Assembly: GCF_963678635.1 (NCBI RefSeq)
Contig: NC_087071.1
Location: forward strand, 45,123,095-45,187,094
Source of the DNA: Symsagittifera roscoffensis
Lineage: Eukaryota; Xenacoelomorpha; Acoela; Convolutidae
Reading direction: 5' to 3'
Length of the DNA: 64,000 bases
Shown piece by piece: positions 54,280-64,000 of the stretch. Position numbers and translations under genes: made by a program. Under the pieces are notes generated by a model. It saw only the letters and a program-made list of their open reading frames with translations. It was not told where the DNA came from and ran no database searches. Within the stretch, counting starts at the first letter, position 1. Each line of letters begins with the position of its first letter.

Positions 54280-55450
54280 CTAAAATATGCCATAAACTTT
54301 CTTAGCGTATTTTTTTCTGTAACTAATTTCTTCATTAGTCATTTTTTTAAAATAATTCTAGTTTTGAGAAGCAGTTTATCTCAATATAACTGTCGATACG
54401 AAGAAATTTTAAATTACCTTTCGAGACCATTTACTGGTGCACAATTTTGCTCTTGCTAGAAAAAAATGAGATTACAACAAACAACAAAAAGTTTGTAGTT
54501 TATTACACTCTAAATAGTTAAATTGTTATATAATACTGAATTCGTAAATCTGTAACTGATGTAATCAGGTTTTTAAACTTCATTTACGCAGAAAAAAAAA
54601 GCTTAAATACTGAAAAAGTTCAAGGAATAGACTTCCAAATGAACTCAAAATATGGAAGCTAACAAGACTGAGCAAAAAATTTTTGATTGTGTTCTAAGTC
54701 ACGATTACATTTCCTGAAAATTTTCAGAAAACTTCCGAATTTCAAAATATTCAAATCAAATGAAATATTTCATTTGATATTTACATTTTTGAAATTCGGA
54801 AGTCTTCGGAAAATTTCAAAGATGTGTAATCACGACTTTGAAGGCTATCAGAAAAGAATTTTGCTCAGATTCGCTAGCTTCCATATATTGAGTTAATTGG
54901 GTAACCTATACTTTGAAATTTTTTTCTGGGTAAATGAAGCTTAAAGTCTGATTACTATCCAATAAACAACTAACGTTTTCTTTAGTATAATCTCATTTTT
55001 TAGCATGAGCAACGAGCAACATTATGCATGTTTTTAGCATTAGCATAAATGATCGGTTTGTTATCATTTTTAGTTTTTCCAGCAAAAGAATTAAAAAATT
55101 TAAATCAAGGAACAAACCCCCACCCCCCCCCCCCCCCCCACCCCAGATAGACCAAGTTAAGATCTTCCACCCCAGCATTTTAATTCGCATTAAATTTGAT
55201 AAACGGTTTTTTTGGGGGGGGGGGAAGGATGTTAAGTTGGTCCAAAAAACATATTGTTTGCTATGACTCATCTCACTTTTTCTAGCATGAGAAGCATGGT
55301 GCAGACAACACTGACTGAACTCCACTTGGTGGCTGTGATGACACTCTTCACTTGCGTGACTAACCCGTCCTTCCATTGCACTTCAACCACAAATCGGGAG
55401 GAGTTCTTGGCCCCTATGAAGCCCTCACGGTCAATCAGAGACAGACTGAT
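53734..55450 (-). CDS. 3' exons of an unrecognised gene
   Basis: Three exon-like segments on the minus strand: 55,450-55,277, 54,455-54,418 and 54,279-53,734 (stop). The last two agree in phase. The first ends in phase 0 while the second needs one carried base, so an exon is missing or the first donor is elsewhere. The readable protein has a mixed beta/hydrophobic part (NSSRFVVEVQWKDGLVTQVK, VVCTMLLMLEK), a basic stretch (LCTSKWSRKAYGYGTRIYAS) and a hydrophilic Ser/Asn/Lys-rich tail. This could be a membrane protein with a cytoplasmic tail, but I do not recognise the family. Upstream exons are not identified. Confidence 0.5.
54418..54455 (-). CDS. Small exon of the unrecognised gene
   Basis: 38 bp, acceptor TTTTTCTAG, donor CGAAAG/GTAATT; reads RAKLCTSKWSRK in phase with the next exon. 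Confidence 0.55.
54995..55035 (-). pseudogene. Decayed copy of the exon 3' end
   Basis: ATGCATAATGTTGCTCGTTG then CTCATGCTAAAAAATGAG resembles CACCATGCTTCTCATGCTAG then AAAAAGTGAG at the 3' end of the 55,277-55,450 exon. Confidence 0.45.
55277..55450 (-). CDS. Exon with decayed copies (ISLSLIDREGF exon)
   Basis: 174 bp, strong acceptor TTCTTCTTATTTCTGCAG, donor GAAAAA/GTGAGA, 58 codons. G+C content is clearly higher than the surroundings. At least five decayed partial copies lie at 54,995-55,035 and 55.6-62.0 kb. Confidence 0.65.
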
Positions 55451-55609
55451 CTGCAGAAATAAGAAGAACAAACAACCATTAATTGTTGAGATAATAATGT
55501 TAACCATCATATAGTTGTTTCAAAAACCGTTGATAAAAATTTAAGACCAGTTGATCGTATCCAATAAAATTGATCGATATTCAAAAGCAGCCATTTGTAT
55601 GGGATTGTC

Positions 55610-55665
55610 GATATAACTATAGAGCTCTCACAGTTAACAAGAGCCAGGTTGATCTTCAGAAGTCT
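55610..55665 (-). pseudogene. Decayed exon copy 1
   Basis: On the minus strand ATCAACCTGGCTCTTGTTAA then CTGTGAGAGCTCTATA matches ATCAGTCTGTCTCTGATTGA then CCGTGAGGGCTTCATA, with a preceding intron-like tail. Confidence 0.6.
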
Positions 55666-55778
55666 GAATAAACAATCATCAAGTGACTTGAAACTAAATT
55701 AATTGCTTAGAAAACAGTTGATAAAAATGGAACCTTTTGACTGTACAAACCAAAAAACATATATAGTTTTATAACAAA

Positions 55779-56314
55779 TATTCCAAATTAACATGACTTA
55801 ACTTATTGCGATCGACCAAATCGCAGCTAGTTAGAACAAGGGATCTTTCTGAATGTTGCTAAGACTTTCCTATTCTTATTCAATAAACAAAGTTTCTTTC
55901 ACTCGTAAATAGATATATTATTTCAAATATAGAGGACAAACATCAATTATATACCAAGAGACATTGGGGTATGGATTGATAGTTATCGAGATAGAGATTT
56001 GAGATTTTGGTGATTGGGATGGTTGGGGGTCTCAGTATGAGAGTGGTTGTGAGATGGTTGTTCGTGTGATCTGGTATATTTTCGCTTGGCTTATATACCG
56101 TAGATATTAATATTTTCAACATTCCATCTGTTGGTTAAACCAATCAGAAAGAAACAACACATGCTGTAATGTTTGCTTTTGGTGATATTTTAGAGATTTC
56201 AACACATAACTTCAAGGTAGCATATGATACAAGTTTAAGAATTATGTTTCTGATTTCAAGTCAGAACATATGGTAAAATTTTAAGAATTGTGTTTCTGAT
56301 TTCAATTCAGAACA
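55779..56314 (-). repeat. 3' LTR of the gag-env element
   Basis: Minus strand TGTTCTGAATTG...GGAATA. Closely similar to 60,552-61,089. Inside, the phrase TTTCTGATTTCAA-TCAGAACA is repeated. Confidence 0.85.
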
Positions 56315-57168
56315 TCCAACCATCTTATAGGGTGATTGTTAAACGGCGATACCCATTGACAAAAAATTTAAAAGCATAATATAATTTACAAAAAATTTTA
56401 ATCGAGTTTGCGTAAAGTTTTTATTTCCGATTTTGATAGTTTGTTCGTAAAGTGGCGGCTTGTAGTGTAATCGGTTGATGAAAGGCTGCTTGTAGTCGGT
56501 TGAAGAATGGCTGCTTGTAGTGTAGGTGCATGTAGAGCAGAGCATAGTTTTGTAGAGTTGTGGCGGCGGCCAAATCACAGCTGGAAACTTTTGAGAAATA
56601 TAACATCAAATATAATTTTTCAAATTTTGGTTTAGCGAATATACTTATCAGCAATACTGGGCTATAATTGTAGAAGCATGCATACTTTGTAAAGTGGCGG
56701 CAGCCAAATCACAGTTGGAGTTTAAAAAATAAAAGGACGGAGGTTAATAGATAATCTTGAAACTAATAGTTTCATTCCACCTGGGTTTTAGACTCAGATT
56801 TCTATTGCTGAGATCCTTATTTTTTTTCTCGGAGCACTGTTATGGTTTTCTGCATATGGTTGATGCGATTTAAGTCGTTTATGTAATTCTTTTGCACTTG
56901 ATTCGTGTAGGAGTCAAGGATTGGAGTCTGCATTTGGGCAGTTATAAAGGCTGCAGGAACACAAATGGGGGAGTTGTGGATTAACCAGACGGTAGGCACC
57001 GTCACCGTTTTGGTAAGGGTGATAGGTTTCTATCTTAAACCGGTTAATAAAGGGAGAGAGCGCATAATTTAAACTGGTGTCAAAATTTGGTGGTTTCCTG
57101 GGGTTGAGGTTTTGTTCCTTTTTGACTTGAATTGCGATTTTTGATTCAAGTTCTAGAGAGTTTGCGGA
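56315..57168 (-). other. Region between env-like frames and 3' LTR
   Basis: Contains repeated words around AAGTGGCGGC and GCTGCTTGTAGT (56,450-56,720). A 62-codon minus-strand ORF (57,005-56,817) is unrecognised. Possibly the 3' end of env plus untranslated sequence. Confidence 0.4.
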
Positions 57169-57432
57169 TTAGTGAACTATTACAGTTTCACAATCTAGGT
57201 TTTGCCTAGTTGAAGAAGAAGGGAGAATTTTGAAAGGTCGGACAATTGCTTTTCTTTTTTGAATGCCATAAGAGTTTTCCACTTTTGGAATTTTAAAGTT
57301 GATATTCAATTTTGGTTGATTTATCGGGTTGATTATTTTGGATGGCATTTCCATAGGGTCATTTAAAGACAGAAGGTTTTCGAAATTGAGCAAGTCTTCT
57401 TCAAGTGGAGTTTGAAGAAGATCAGCGGGCAT
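57169..57432 (-). pseudogene. C-terminal part of the env-like region
   Basis: Acidic-then-basic 87-residue frame with no known domain. It follows the membrane segment and could be a cytoplasmic tail. Confidence 0.35.
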
Positions 57433-57531
57433 ATCCTAAAACATAAAATAAATTAGACCGTTACAGCGGGTCGATTATTGTAATCGACTAGTTGGAGTCT
57501 AGGATAAATTTTATCCTGATTTTCGTTTAGG

Positions 57532-58471
57532 TCATAGCTTGATCATAGGTACCTGAGGCCTATGATCAAGCTCAATATTTTGATCGTTCTCATTTTGAGC
57601 GAATATTGAAGTCACTATAGAAGTGAAAAGTATATTGTAAGGGGCGGCTAACATAACTTTTCCGAAATGAAGAGTTCGGCCGGTTAGTTTGTGTATGTGT
57701 GAAACTTTTATTACAAATACAAGAGCGTCGCGTATAAACTTAACGAAAATGAAAGAGGCGAATATTATTCCGCATCTTTCTAAATAGTACTGTAGTGTAC
57801 CAAAAATACGCGTGTACTCGTTTTTTCCAAAAATCAGGCGAGATAAGATAGTCCAAGTATATGTTTTGCGTAGATCCGTATTGACTACTCGAGTCCGGAT
57901 AGAAGTGTTTTCTTGCATTAAGAAAAGATTGGGATACTTTTTGTAAAATACCCTTCATTTCAGAGTTATCGGTAATCATGCTCCAAAATTTTTGCATTTG
58001 TGCATAAGCGTATAGAGATGCAAGAGAGTGTTTTACTTGCCGTTTAATTTCTTTCGGCTTAAAAAGATCTGGACCTTTTACTCTAGTAATAGAGGGTGTG
58101 AGTTCGATCCAAGAATTGTCGTTATCAACATCTAGTTGATAAAGATTTAAATGCTTATCGGAGCAGTCTTGTTGATCTGCCCATTTAAAAGTTTGTCGAG
58201 TGATCGGGTCGACGAAATGAACTTTTTCGCGATACATAATTGGTATCCGATTATAGCATGCATCTATTAATTGTAATGGAGAATAAAATTTTGGGTAGTG
58301 GTAGAGCCAGGCAACATTGCCATTGGTCTCTAAAAACATAGACCTATTTCGGGTCAAAATATAGCCGGCCAAACGCGGGCTTTCGATAAAGAGCATTAAA
58401 GTATTGATAATCATGGAGCGTTCTAACTCACATTGATTCGTTAAAAGTGCCAATTTGGCAGTTCGAAGCAT
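57532..58471 (-). pseudogene. Envelope-like glycoprotein region of the gag-env element
   Basis: Frames 58,471-57,740 and 57,918-57,532 overlap with one frameshift. The first carries regularly spaced Cys residues and a conserved-looking block around HFVDPITRQTF and WIELTP. The second carries a hydrophobic segment of about 24 residues (from CGIIFASF) followed by basic residues, as a membrane anchor with tail. The layout fits an envelope glycoprotein of an invertebrate LTR element. From memory it resembles env-like proteins of arthropod elements, but I cannot name the class. It is broken and cannot be expressed as one chain. Confidence 0.55.
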
Positions 58472-58997
58472 GTAAAAGCTTCTAGTTTTTTTCCTAGATG
58501 AGCTTTGTAGTCTATTTGTCCCGGTGCAAAGGGATAATTTTAATTTTTTGCGTATTTTACATAAGTCAAATTTGGTTCCGAATGAATAATTTCTGTATTA
58601 GCACTCGGGTTTAATTCTAAACCGGTATCCATATTAAAACCGTTTTGGTATGCTATGAACAATGATTCGTATTGGGTCGGGTAGACTGTTTTTGGGTTTA
58701 TTGTGATAAAGATTGTGGTTTATTTAGTATTTTTAGCATAAATTGTTGAGTGTCTCTACCTCGCGTATGGTGGTTCCATATTTTAGTAAATCAGTCTTTT
58801 ACAATATAATAATTTTCTTCATTTCGAATCAATTTTGCTTCAAATTTATTCAGAACCGAAAAAATTCAGTTTTCGGGCATGTTCCAAGTTTATGCAAAAG
58901 GGTCGAGTGTTGTTGTTTCACATCCGTTTTCATATACAGGACAAGGCAATGGAATAGATTGCCAGTTATTAACGGTGCCATCTTTTAGATTGACAGT

Positions 58998-59516
58998 TCA
59001 GGAAAAATTTTGCATGTACGATTTAAAAGTATCCAAATGGATACAAGAACGATCGCTGTATTCGTTGTGGTATTTGCCATCAACTTTGCCTCTATTTGTA
59101 TTTGTGACAATTTTTTCGTCGAAGCGAAAAAGAATATTTTTTGAGTATCCTAAGTTAACATATCCCCGTTCGGCGACGTGCTTACAAGTATCAGGGGAAA
59201 TGTGTATATCAGTTGTGATTATATTTTGGCGAGCGTCTATTCCGCTTGAATCGAAAGAATCACAAAACCATCGGATAGATTGGTGTTTTATACGACACAT
59301 TATCGCATTAAATTTTGTACTTTAATGCCGTTGGTAGAGAGTAACCTCAGCTGTTATAGTTTCGATATTTTCAGGTTGTATTTTGCAGAGAGCTACTTTA
59401 AGTGAGAAAATTTTATTCGATGTAATTAGTTGACAATCAAAATGCGCAATTTTTAGATCTTTTGCTTTATTAGCGTATTAGTGTATTAGCGTTTCATCTG
59501 GGTTAAAAGCGCAGAT
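58998..59516 (-). pseudogene. N-terminal part of the env-like region
   Basis: A possible acceptor (TATTTCCTCAATAG) ends at 59,517. The following frame has two in-frame TAA codons (about 59,480 and 59,325) and then stays open to 58,998, with paired Cys residues. A further open frame joins toward 58,880. Stops show decay. Confidence 0.5.
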
Positions 59517-59603
59517 CTATTGAGGAAATAATAAAAGAGTATAGATAGCCAACCAAAAATTTGTTAGTTTTAGACGGTGGCGGAGAATAGAAATTAAACT
59601 TAC

Positions 59604-59687
59604 TTTCAGCAAATCATCGATTATTTGGTCCGTTGATTGATCAAGGTCCATTATTTCACCTTCTTCGAGATCGCTGATTTTAGACAT
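59604..59687 (-). CDS. Short spliced leader ORF of the gag-env element
   Basis: ATG at 59,687, 28 acidic codons (MSKISDLEEGEIMDLDQSTD, then QIIDDLLK), and an ideal donor AAA/GTAAGT. The phase-0 donor and the acceptor at 59,517 suggest a subgenomic spliced env-type transcript, as in retroviruses and errantiviruses. Confidence 0.5.
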
Positions 59688-59905
59688 TACTTTTGAAAAT
59701 TATAGATTTTTGCAATTGCTGAGAAGTATCAATCAGCAGAGGAAGGTTTCGGATGTTGAGAAGTTTTTGAAATTAATGTTTCTTGGCTTATTTTTGCTGG
59801 TTTATATAGATCAGATTCTGATAAAGTTTATTCGTTTAAGACAGGTTTTAGCAAAGCCGGTTGTTCAGTTACAATTAATATAATATACTGTGCCGTATTT
59901 GGTTT

Positions 59906-60274
59906 TTACTGGAACGTGTCTACGGCCGTTGGTAGGGGTTTTTTTGTTTGCAATTTAGGACGATGCTTGAATCGATCTCGACCATCAGTGAATATTTGTA
60001 GGAAAAGATCTTTTAGTTTAGCCCAATTAGTAGCATTAGTTACTTCATCAGTAGACCATTCAAGAGCTGTTTTCGTTAATAAAAACGTTCCAAACAATCT
60101 TTTTCGTCTGTGATCATAGTTAGGCTGAGTGACAGCGTCTGTGGGTCGTTGCCCTAGTGAGAATGCAATTTTATTCTCAACTGAAGTCCAAAAGGCTTTT
60201 GCGTTCAGGTCTGAATCATTTCCTGAAAATGATACAAAAGACAAGTTAGGATAGGTGATTGGGTAATTGGCCAT
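59906..60274 (-). pseudogene. Ty3/gypsy-like gag fragment of the gag-env element
   Basis: 122-residue frame from an ATG at 60,274. It has FVSFSGNDSDLNAKAFWTSV and RRKRLFGTFLLTKTALEW, then FTDGRDRFKHRP, the N-terminal capsid region of gypsy-type gag. It ends prematurely at DTFQ. The rest of gag, including any zinc knuckle, and all of pol are missing, which places the deletion junction at about 59,900. Confidence 0.65.
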
Positions 60275-60283
60275 CTTACTTTT

Positions 60284-60530
60284 TTAGTAAGTTAAAATAT
60301 CCAATTTGATTTTTAAAGTTTTGATAAATTTGAATTTTGATAATTTCAACTTTGTGAAAATTTGAAAATTTGAAACTTTGATAATTTCATCTTTGGAAGT
60401 TTTGATAATTTCAACTTTTTGAAATTTGATAATTTCAATTTTGGAATTTTTGATACTTTCAACTTTTTGAAATTTTGATAATCTCAGTTTTTTGAGATTT
60501 TGAAAATTGAGTGAAATTTTGAAACTTGTG
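60284..60530. repeat. GATAATTTCAACTTT minisatellite in the leader
   Basis: Degenerate tandem TTTTGATAATTTCAACTTTG words of about 22-27 bp between primer-binding site and gag. Confidence 0.7.
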
Positions 60531-60532
60531 TG

Positions 60533-60549
60533 CCTCACTGGTTGCACCA
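60533..60549 (-). other. Primer-binding site of the gag-env element
   Basis: TGGTGCAACCAGTGAGG on the minus strand, two bases after the LTR end. The tRNA is not assigned. Confidence 0.65.
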
Positions 60550-60551
60550 AT

Positions 60552-61089
60552 TATTCCAAACTAACTTGACCTATTTTATTGCGATCGACCAAATCGCAGC
60601 TAGTTAGAACAAGGGGTCTTTCTGAATGTTGCTAAGACTTTCCTATTCTTGTTCAACAAATAAAGTTTCTTTCACTCGTAAATAGATATATTATTTCAAA
60701 TATAGAGGACACACATCAATTGTATATCAAGAGACATTGGGGTATGGATTGATAGTTATCGAGATAAAGATTTGAGATTTTGGTGATCAGGATGGTTGGG
60801 GGTCTCAGTATGAGAGTGGTTGTGAGATGGTTGTTCATGTGATCTGGTATATTTTCGCTTGGCTTATATACCGTAGATTTTAATATTCTCAATATTCCAT
60901 CTGTTGGTTAAACCAATCAGAAAGAAACAACACATGCTGTAATGTTTGCTTTTGTGATAGTTTATCAACCGAGCACACACATAACTTCAAGGTAGCATAT
61001 GGTAAAAGTTTAAGAATTAAGTTTCTGATTTCAAGTCAGAACATATGGTAAAATTTTAAGAATTGTGTTTCTGATTTCAATTCAGAACA
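60552..61089 (-). repeat. 5' LTR of the gag-env element
   Basis: 538 bp, homologous to 55,779-56,314 with few differences, followed by the CAAA duplication at 61,090. Confidence 0.85.
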
Positions 61090-61114
61090 CAAAGGATTTA
61101 TTGGTTTTTTTGTT

Positions 61115-61170
61115 ACTTATGAAGCTCTCACCGTGAATCAATGACATAGTGATCTGCAGTGATAGTACAA
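61115..61170 (-). pseudogene. Decayed exon copy 2
   Basis: Minus strand CACTGCAGATCACTATGTCA then TTGATTCACGGTGAGAGCTT; aligns with the acceptor and first 40 bp of the 55,277-55,450 exon. Confidence 0.65.
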
Positions 61171-61519
61171 AAAAATAATCATCAATTGAGAAGACATTGA
61201 ATAAATTATTTCGATCATTGAATCTACCTAAGAATCTTCCCCACTTCCTTTCAAGGAAGGAGGGGCGATTGTAAAAAAGATTAAGTTAATGGAGTTTTTG
61301 ACCAATCAGAATGCAGCATTTTTAGAAGTCTCAATAGCAAAAGCAAGCTCTAGTGCTCACTTACTGATTTTACTTAGAGTGCTAGAGATTTTTTAAAATA
61401 AATACCGTAGGGGGATTGTTTAGTAAATCCCAAAGATGTACTCAAAAGTTCATTACAATTAAAAATAAAAATAACAGTTTAGCCGTATACATAGAAAACT
61501 TGAAAATTTAAAGGCTTTT

Positions 61520-61570
61520 AGTCCCTATGAAGCCATCGGTCACTGCGTGACAGGCTGATCTACAGAAATA
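61520..61570 (-). pseudogene. Decayed exon copy 3
   Basis: Minus strand CTGTAGATCAGCCTGTCACG followed by GATGGCTTCATAGGGAC; includes the GGCTTCATAGGG word of the parent exon. Confidence 0.65.
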
Positions 61571-61724
61571 TAAATGAAAAACCATCAATCGACAGAAACT
61601 TAAAATAATTACTTCAAACATATTTGATAAACATGGTAACTGGTTGAACGTATACGCTAAACAAGACAGACATACATAATGGATGATTCTATAAATGAAC
61701 TATAGGTTCTATAGGATGATTCTA

Positions 61725-61790
61725 TAGGTTTCTTGGCAGTTATGAAGACCTCTCTGACAATTTGAGACAGGCGAATTTATAGATTCATGA
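61725..61790 (-). pseudogene. Decayed exon copy 4
   Basis: Minus strand ATTCGCCTGTCTCAAATTGT then CAGAGAGGTCTTCATAACTG; same segment, more diverged. Confidence 0.6.
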
Positions 61791-61889
61791 AGAAAAAAGC
61801 ATCAATTAAGAGGAAATTTAATGAATACTTCAAACATAATGAAACAAAAATGTAACCAGTTGGTCGAAATCACCAGAAACTAGCTATAA

Positions 61890-61960
61890 TATCAGGGAAT
61901 TTGTAGCCTTCTGAAGCCCTCTCGATCACTGACAAGCAATCTGCAGAAACAAGAAGAAAC
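61890..61960 (-). pseudogene. Decayed exon copy 5
   Basis: Minus strand TTCTTCTTGTTTCTGCAGAT then GCTTGTCAGTGATCGAGAGG and GCTTCAGAAGGCTACAAATT. The acceptor tract is nearly the same as that of the parent exon. Confidence 0.7.
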
Positions 61961-63059
61961 AACCCTCGACGAAATGTTTTTTTTTAGTAAACTCCAAGTT
62001 TAATATCTATTTCTGTCAGCGAGTATGAAGGAAGTTAAGTTACCTAAAAGTGCTCACTTGGCGGCGGAAATCAGTTTTAAGCCCATTTCCACTCGTAAAA
62101 ACTGTGCAAAAACTAACTGGAAAAAGAAATATATATTTTTTGGCCTTTTAGGATACCACAAAATAAACGGTCTGCAAGCGCAGAAAACGAGCATGGCCTA
62201 AGAAAAAAAAACTTAGTCATGATTGTGTGGAGTCAATACTACGCCAACTATCCTTAGACAGACTTAACAGACTTAGATAGCTCCTAAAAATGGATCGACA
62301 AAATTTCTGAAATTTTTTTTCAACATCCCCCCTCGAGAAAATCCGCCCCTGGACTGATCCTATATTTTTCAAATGTACATTCCACTTTATTTTGTTTTGT
62401 GTTTACTCAATGGATCTTTTCAACGACGAATTTATAACAAGCGAAACATTATCATAACTAGTGGAAAACATCCCTTTCTTTGCATCCAACGCCACCACTT
62501 TTTCTTGCTTTTGTTTTCCTTCTTTTCTGATATAGTTTAGTTGTTTTAGTTTTGTTTTGTTTTACTTGTTCATATGGTCATCAATTTTCCTGTTTTTATA
62601 AGACAATAATAACATTAATGGACCTTTATTCCCGGTTATCTTTTGTCAGTGCTATACTATGCATGGAGACATTCCATTCCAATTATCATAATGAAGTTCT
62701 TTGCAGCTGTTTCCCAAGAGTGCCATTGGGTATCTTTCCCAGCCCAGTCTACTTGGTTTATCTGTACAAATATAGAGGGAAAGTACCTGAATGACACTTT
62801 CTGTTCACAAACATTTCCACCGTCTGTCATTTTAGAGCTACCAATTGCTGAACAAATTGAACAAGTGTTTTCATGCTTCTCTACCGGGTTGTAAACGAAG
62901 TACTTAAAACCACAAACGGGTTAAGGGGGGTGGACGCCCCCTTCCTCAGGGATTCGACCCCATTCCGACCCTCCTTTTGTACTATTTTGAGATATCAATT
63001 TTTGGCTGATTGACCCTAAAGTTTTTCTAAAAGCGCCATTGGCGCCAAGTCATAATAAA
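61961..63059. other. No confident gene; short Cys-containing ORF at 62.69 kb
   Basis: A plus-strand ORF from ATG 62,691 to 62,894 (MKFFAAVSQECHWVSFPAQS, 67 codons, several Cys) has no recognisable family. A repeat end (CCCCTCGAGAAAATCCGCCC) lies near 62,330. Confidence 0.3.
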
Positions 63060-63302
63060 TTTGAGGGGGGAGCGCGAGCCGAAAAAACGCAATTTTTTGG
63101 TCGAAATTTTCCAAAAAGTGTCTAAAAACAAATTTTTTGGCCATTTTTCAAAATTTTGCCCGGGACGCAGAAATTTTGGTCAAAACAGGGTCTTTGTAGT
63201 GCTTTGGGGAGTTCAAAAAATCAATTTGGTCGATCTAAAAAAAGGTAGAGAAAAATTTCAAAATTTTTTTGAAAGTAGAGAAATTCCTAGATCCGCGCCT
63301 GC
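63060..63302. repeat. Dispersed repeat ending in CTAGATCCGCGCCTG
   Basis: TTTGGTCGATCTAAAAAAAGG and TAGATCCGCGCCTG match 44,160-44,250 in opposite coding reading but the same strand order; an interspersed repeat fragment. Confidence 0.55.
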
Positions 63303-63544
63303 CTACATAAACTCATGTTAGTTGAAGACAAAACTATGGGAAATGAATGACCAGCGTTTTTTGAGAAGACTAATAGATTTTCAAAAAAAGTCTGTTTTGT
63401 TATCGCAAATTGAAATCTGCACTTAAACAAGCGTTTTTCAAGCCAAAAAATAAATTTTGATGCAGCAAAATCAGGTAATCTAGTTGCTCGTAATTTTCAT
63501 ACTAATCAATTGCTCTAATTTTTTTTTGCTTCAATGTTGCTTTG

Positions 63545-63935
63545 AGCTCAAAACTAACAAGAGTTTTTAGTTGTGATACTTTTTTGGGTTGTTACGACGC
63601 TTTATATAATGCCAATTTGGCCAATTTGGGACAAGTAACGCGAGATATTTCGCGATTTTTACTTCGATATTTCGAGCGGAGAATTATTCCCTCTTACAAA
63701 TTGTTCCAAATTGAAAACAAGTGAGTTATTCGGTCTATTCAGTACTTCGCAATAAGCAAAAACATCAGTTTGTACACTTTAAATAGCGTGTGGGGAGATG
63801 TTTTTTCAACAAAAAATCTCAAAAAGAAGTTTCGAACTTTAATTATTTGCAATTCATTTTCTAAAAACGAACAGTCTTTCATAAACCTTAAAATGCAGTC
63901 GAAACATTCAAAGTTTTTTCTGATACTAGCAGTCT
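63545..63935 (-). repeat. Fold-back repeat family, single partial arm
   Basis: GGCCAATTTGGGACAAGTAA, CGAGATATTTCGCG, GCGTGTGGGG and CATAAACCTTAAAATGCAGT match the right arm of 47,501-48,777. Confidence 0.7.
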
Positions 63936-64000
63936 GGTATGTTTTCAATTGTTTCGACTTTCGAAAAAAAAGGAACATTTATGCGTGGTGTGGTTTTTTT

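Larger units (their letters stand above)
55779..61089 (-). mobile_element. LTR retroelement with gag and env-like region but no pol
   Basis: 5.3 kb between 536- and 538-bp LTRs, flanked by CAAA on both sides (55,775-55,778 and 61,090-61,093). Minus-strand order: LTR, primer-binding site, AT-rich minisatellite leader, gag fragment, short ORF with a splice donor, envelope-like frames with a membrane segment, LTR. No reverse transcriptase, protease or integrase text is found in either strand. It must depend on another element for movement, or be a deletion derivative. The env-like frames carry stops. Confidence 0.8.

Noticed and set aside
55024..55376. ORFs with poly-Pro or poly-Gly on both strands
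   Set aside because: Produced by a homopolymer C run near 55,121-55,144 and a G run near 55,214; not coding.
58743..59325. Plus-strand ORFs of 81 and 148 residues
   Set aside because: Antisense of the env-like region; the minus strand has the Cys pattern and element orientation.

Overview
This is a eukaryotic, AT-rich, repeat-dominated window. It has spliced genes with GT/GC-AG introns, several decayed LTR retrotransposons, two satellite arrays and fold-back repeats. BEL/Pao and Ty3/gypsy elements, a chymotrypsin-like protease and a 15-hydroxyprostaglandin-dehydrogenase-like gene point to an invertebrate animal. An arthropod is plausible, but the species cannot be fixed from the sequence.

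Layout. 1-1.83 kb: a 173-bp satellite with a three-monomer higher-order pattern. 1.9-3.4 kb: copies of a dispersed repeat (called REP-A here). 3.4-7.0 kb: Ty3/gypsy copy 1 (minus strand), with integrase end, one LTR, then the start of a gag. 7.0-9.27 kb: REP-A copies and unassigned sequence. 9,276-18,265: a complete but decayed BEL/Pao element (minus strand) with both LTRs and a GATTT target-site duplication. It sits at the junction of REP-A and gypsy copy 2, and an empty copy of the site is at 2.7 kb. 18.27-25.93 kb: gypsy copy 2 (minus), abutting a 36-bp minisatellite (25.93-26.70 kb). 28.87-31.0 kb: remains of a second BEL/Pao element (gag plus the same leader ORF). 32.3-34.7 kb: a chymotrypsin-like serine protease pseudogene (+).

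37.4-46.65 kb: the best gene in the window, on the minus strand. Eight exons in consistent phase fuse a ~454-codon disordered Ser/Asn/Gln-rich region to a short-chain dehydrogenase fold that has lost its catalytic Tyr and Lys. 47.5-48.78 kb: an inverted-dimer (fold-back) repeat, with single copies at 36.3 and 63.6 kb. 49.0-49.46 kb: a near-exact 215-bp tandem duplication. 50.96-52.89 kb: a 56-bp minisatellite with higher-order structure. 53.7-55.45 kb: the last exons of an unrecognised minus-strand gene, whose exon at 55.28-55.45 kb has at least five decayed copies between 55.0 and 62.0 kb. 55,779-61,089: an LTR element with gag and an envelope-like region but no pol, flanked by a CAAA duplication.

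The most interesting observations are three. First, a small protein with a WHDL-x-N-x-SIS signature is encoded upstream of gag in both BEL/Pao elements. Second, BEL LTRs carry a tRNA-like segment with A- and B-box-like sequences. Third, the dehydrogenase-like gene looks like an intact pseudoenzyme. Exon calls rest on reading frames and splice sites only; no transcript or database evidence was available.
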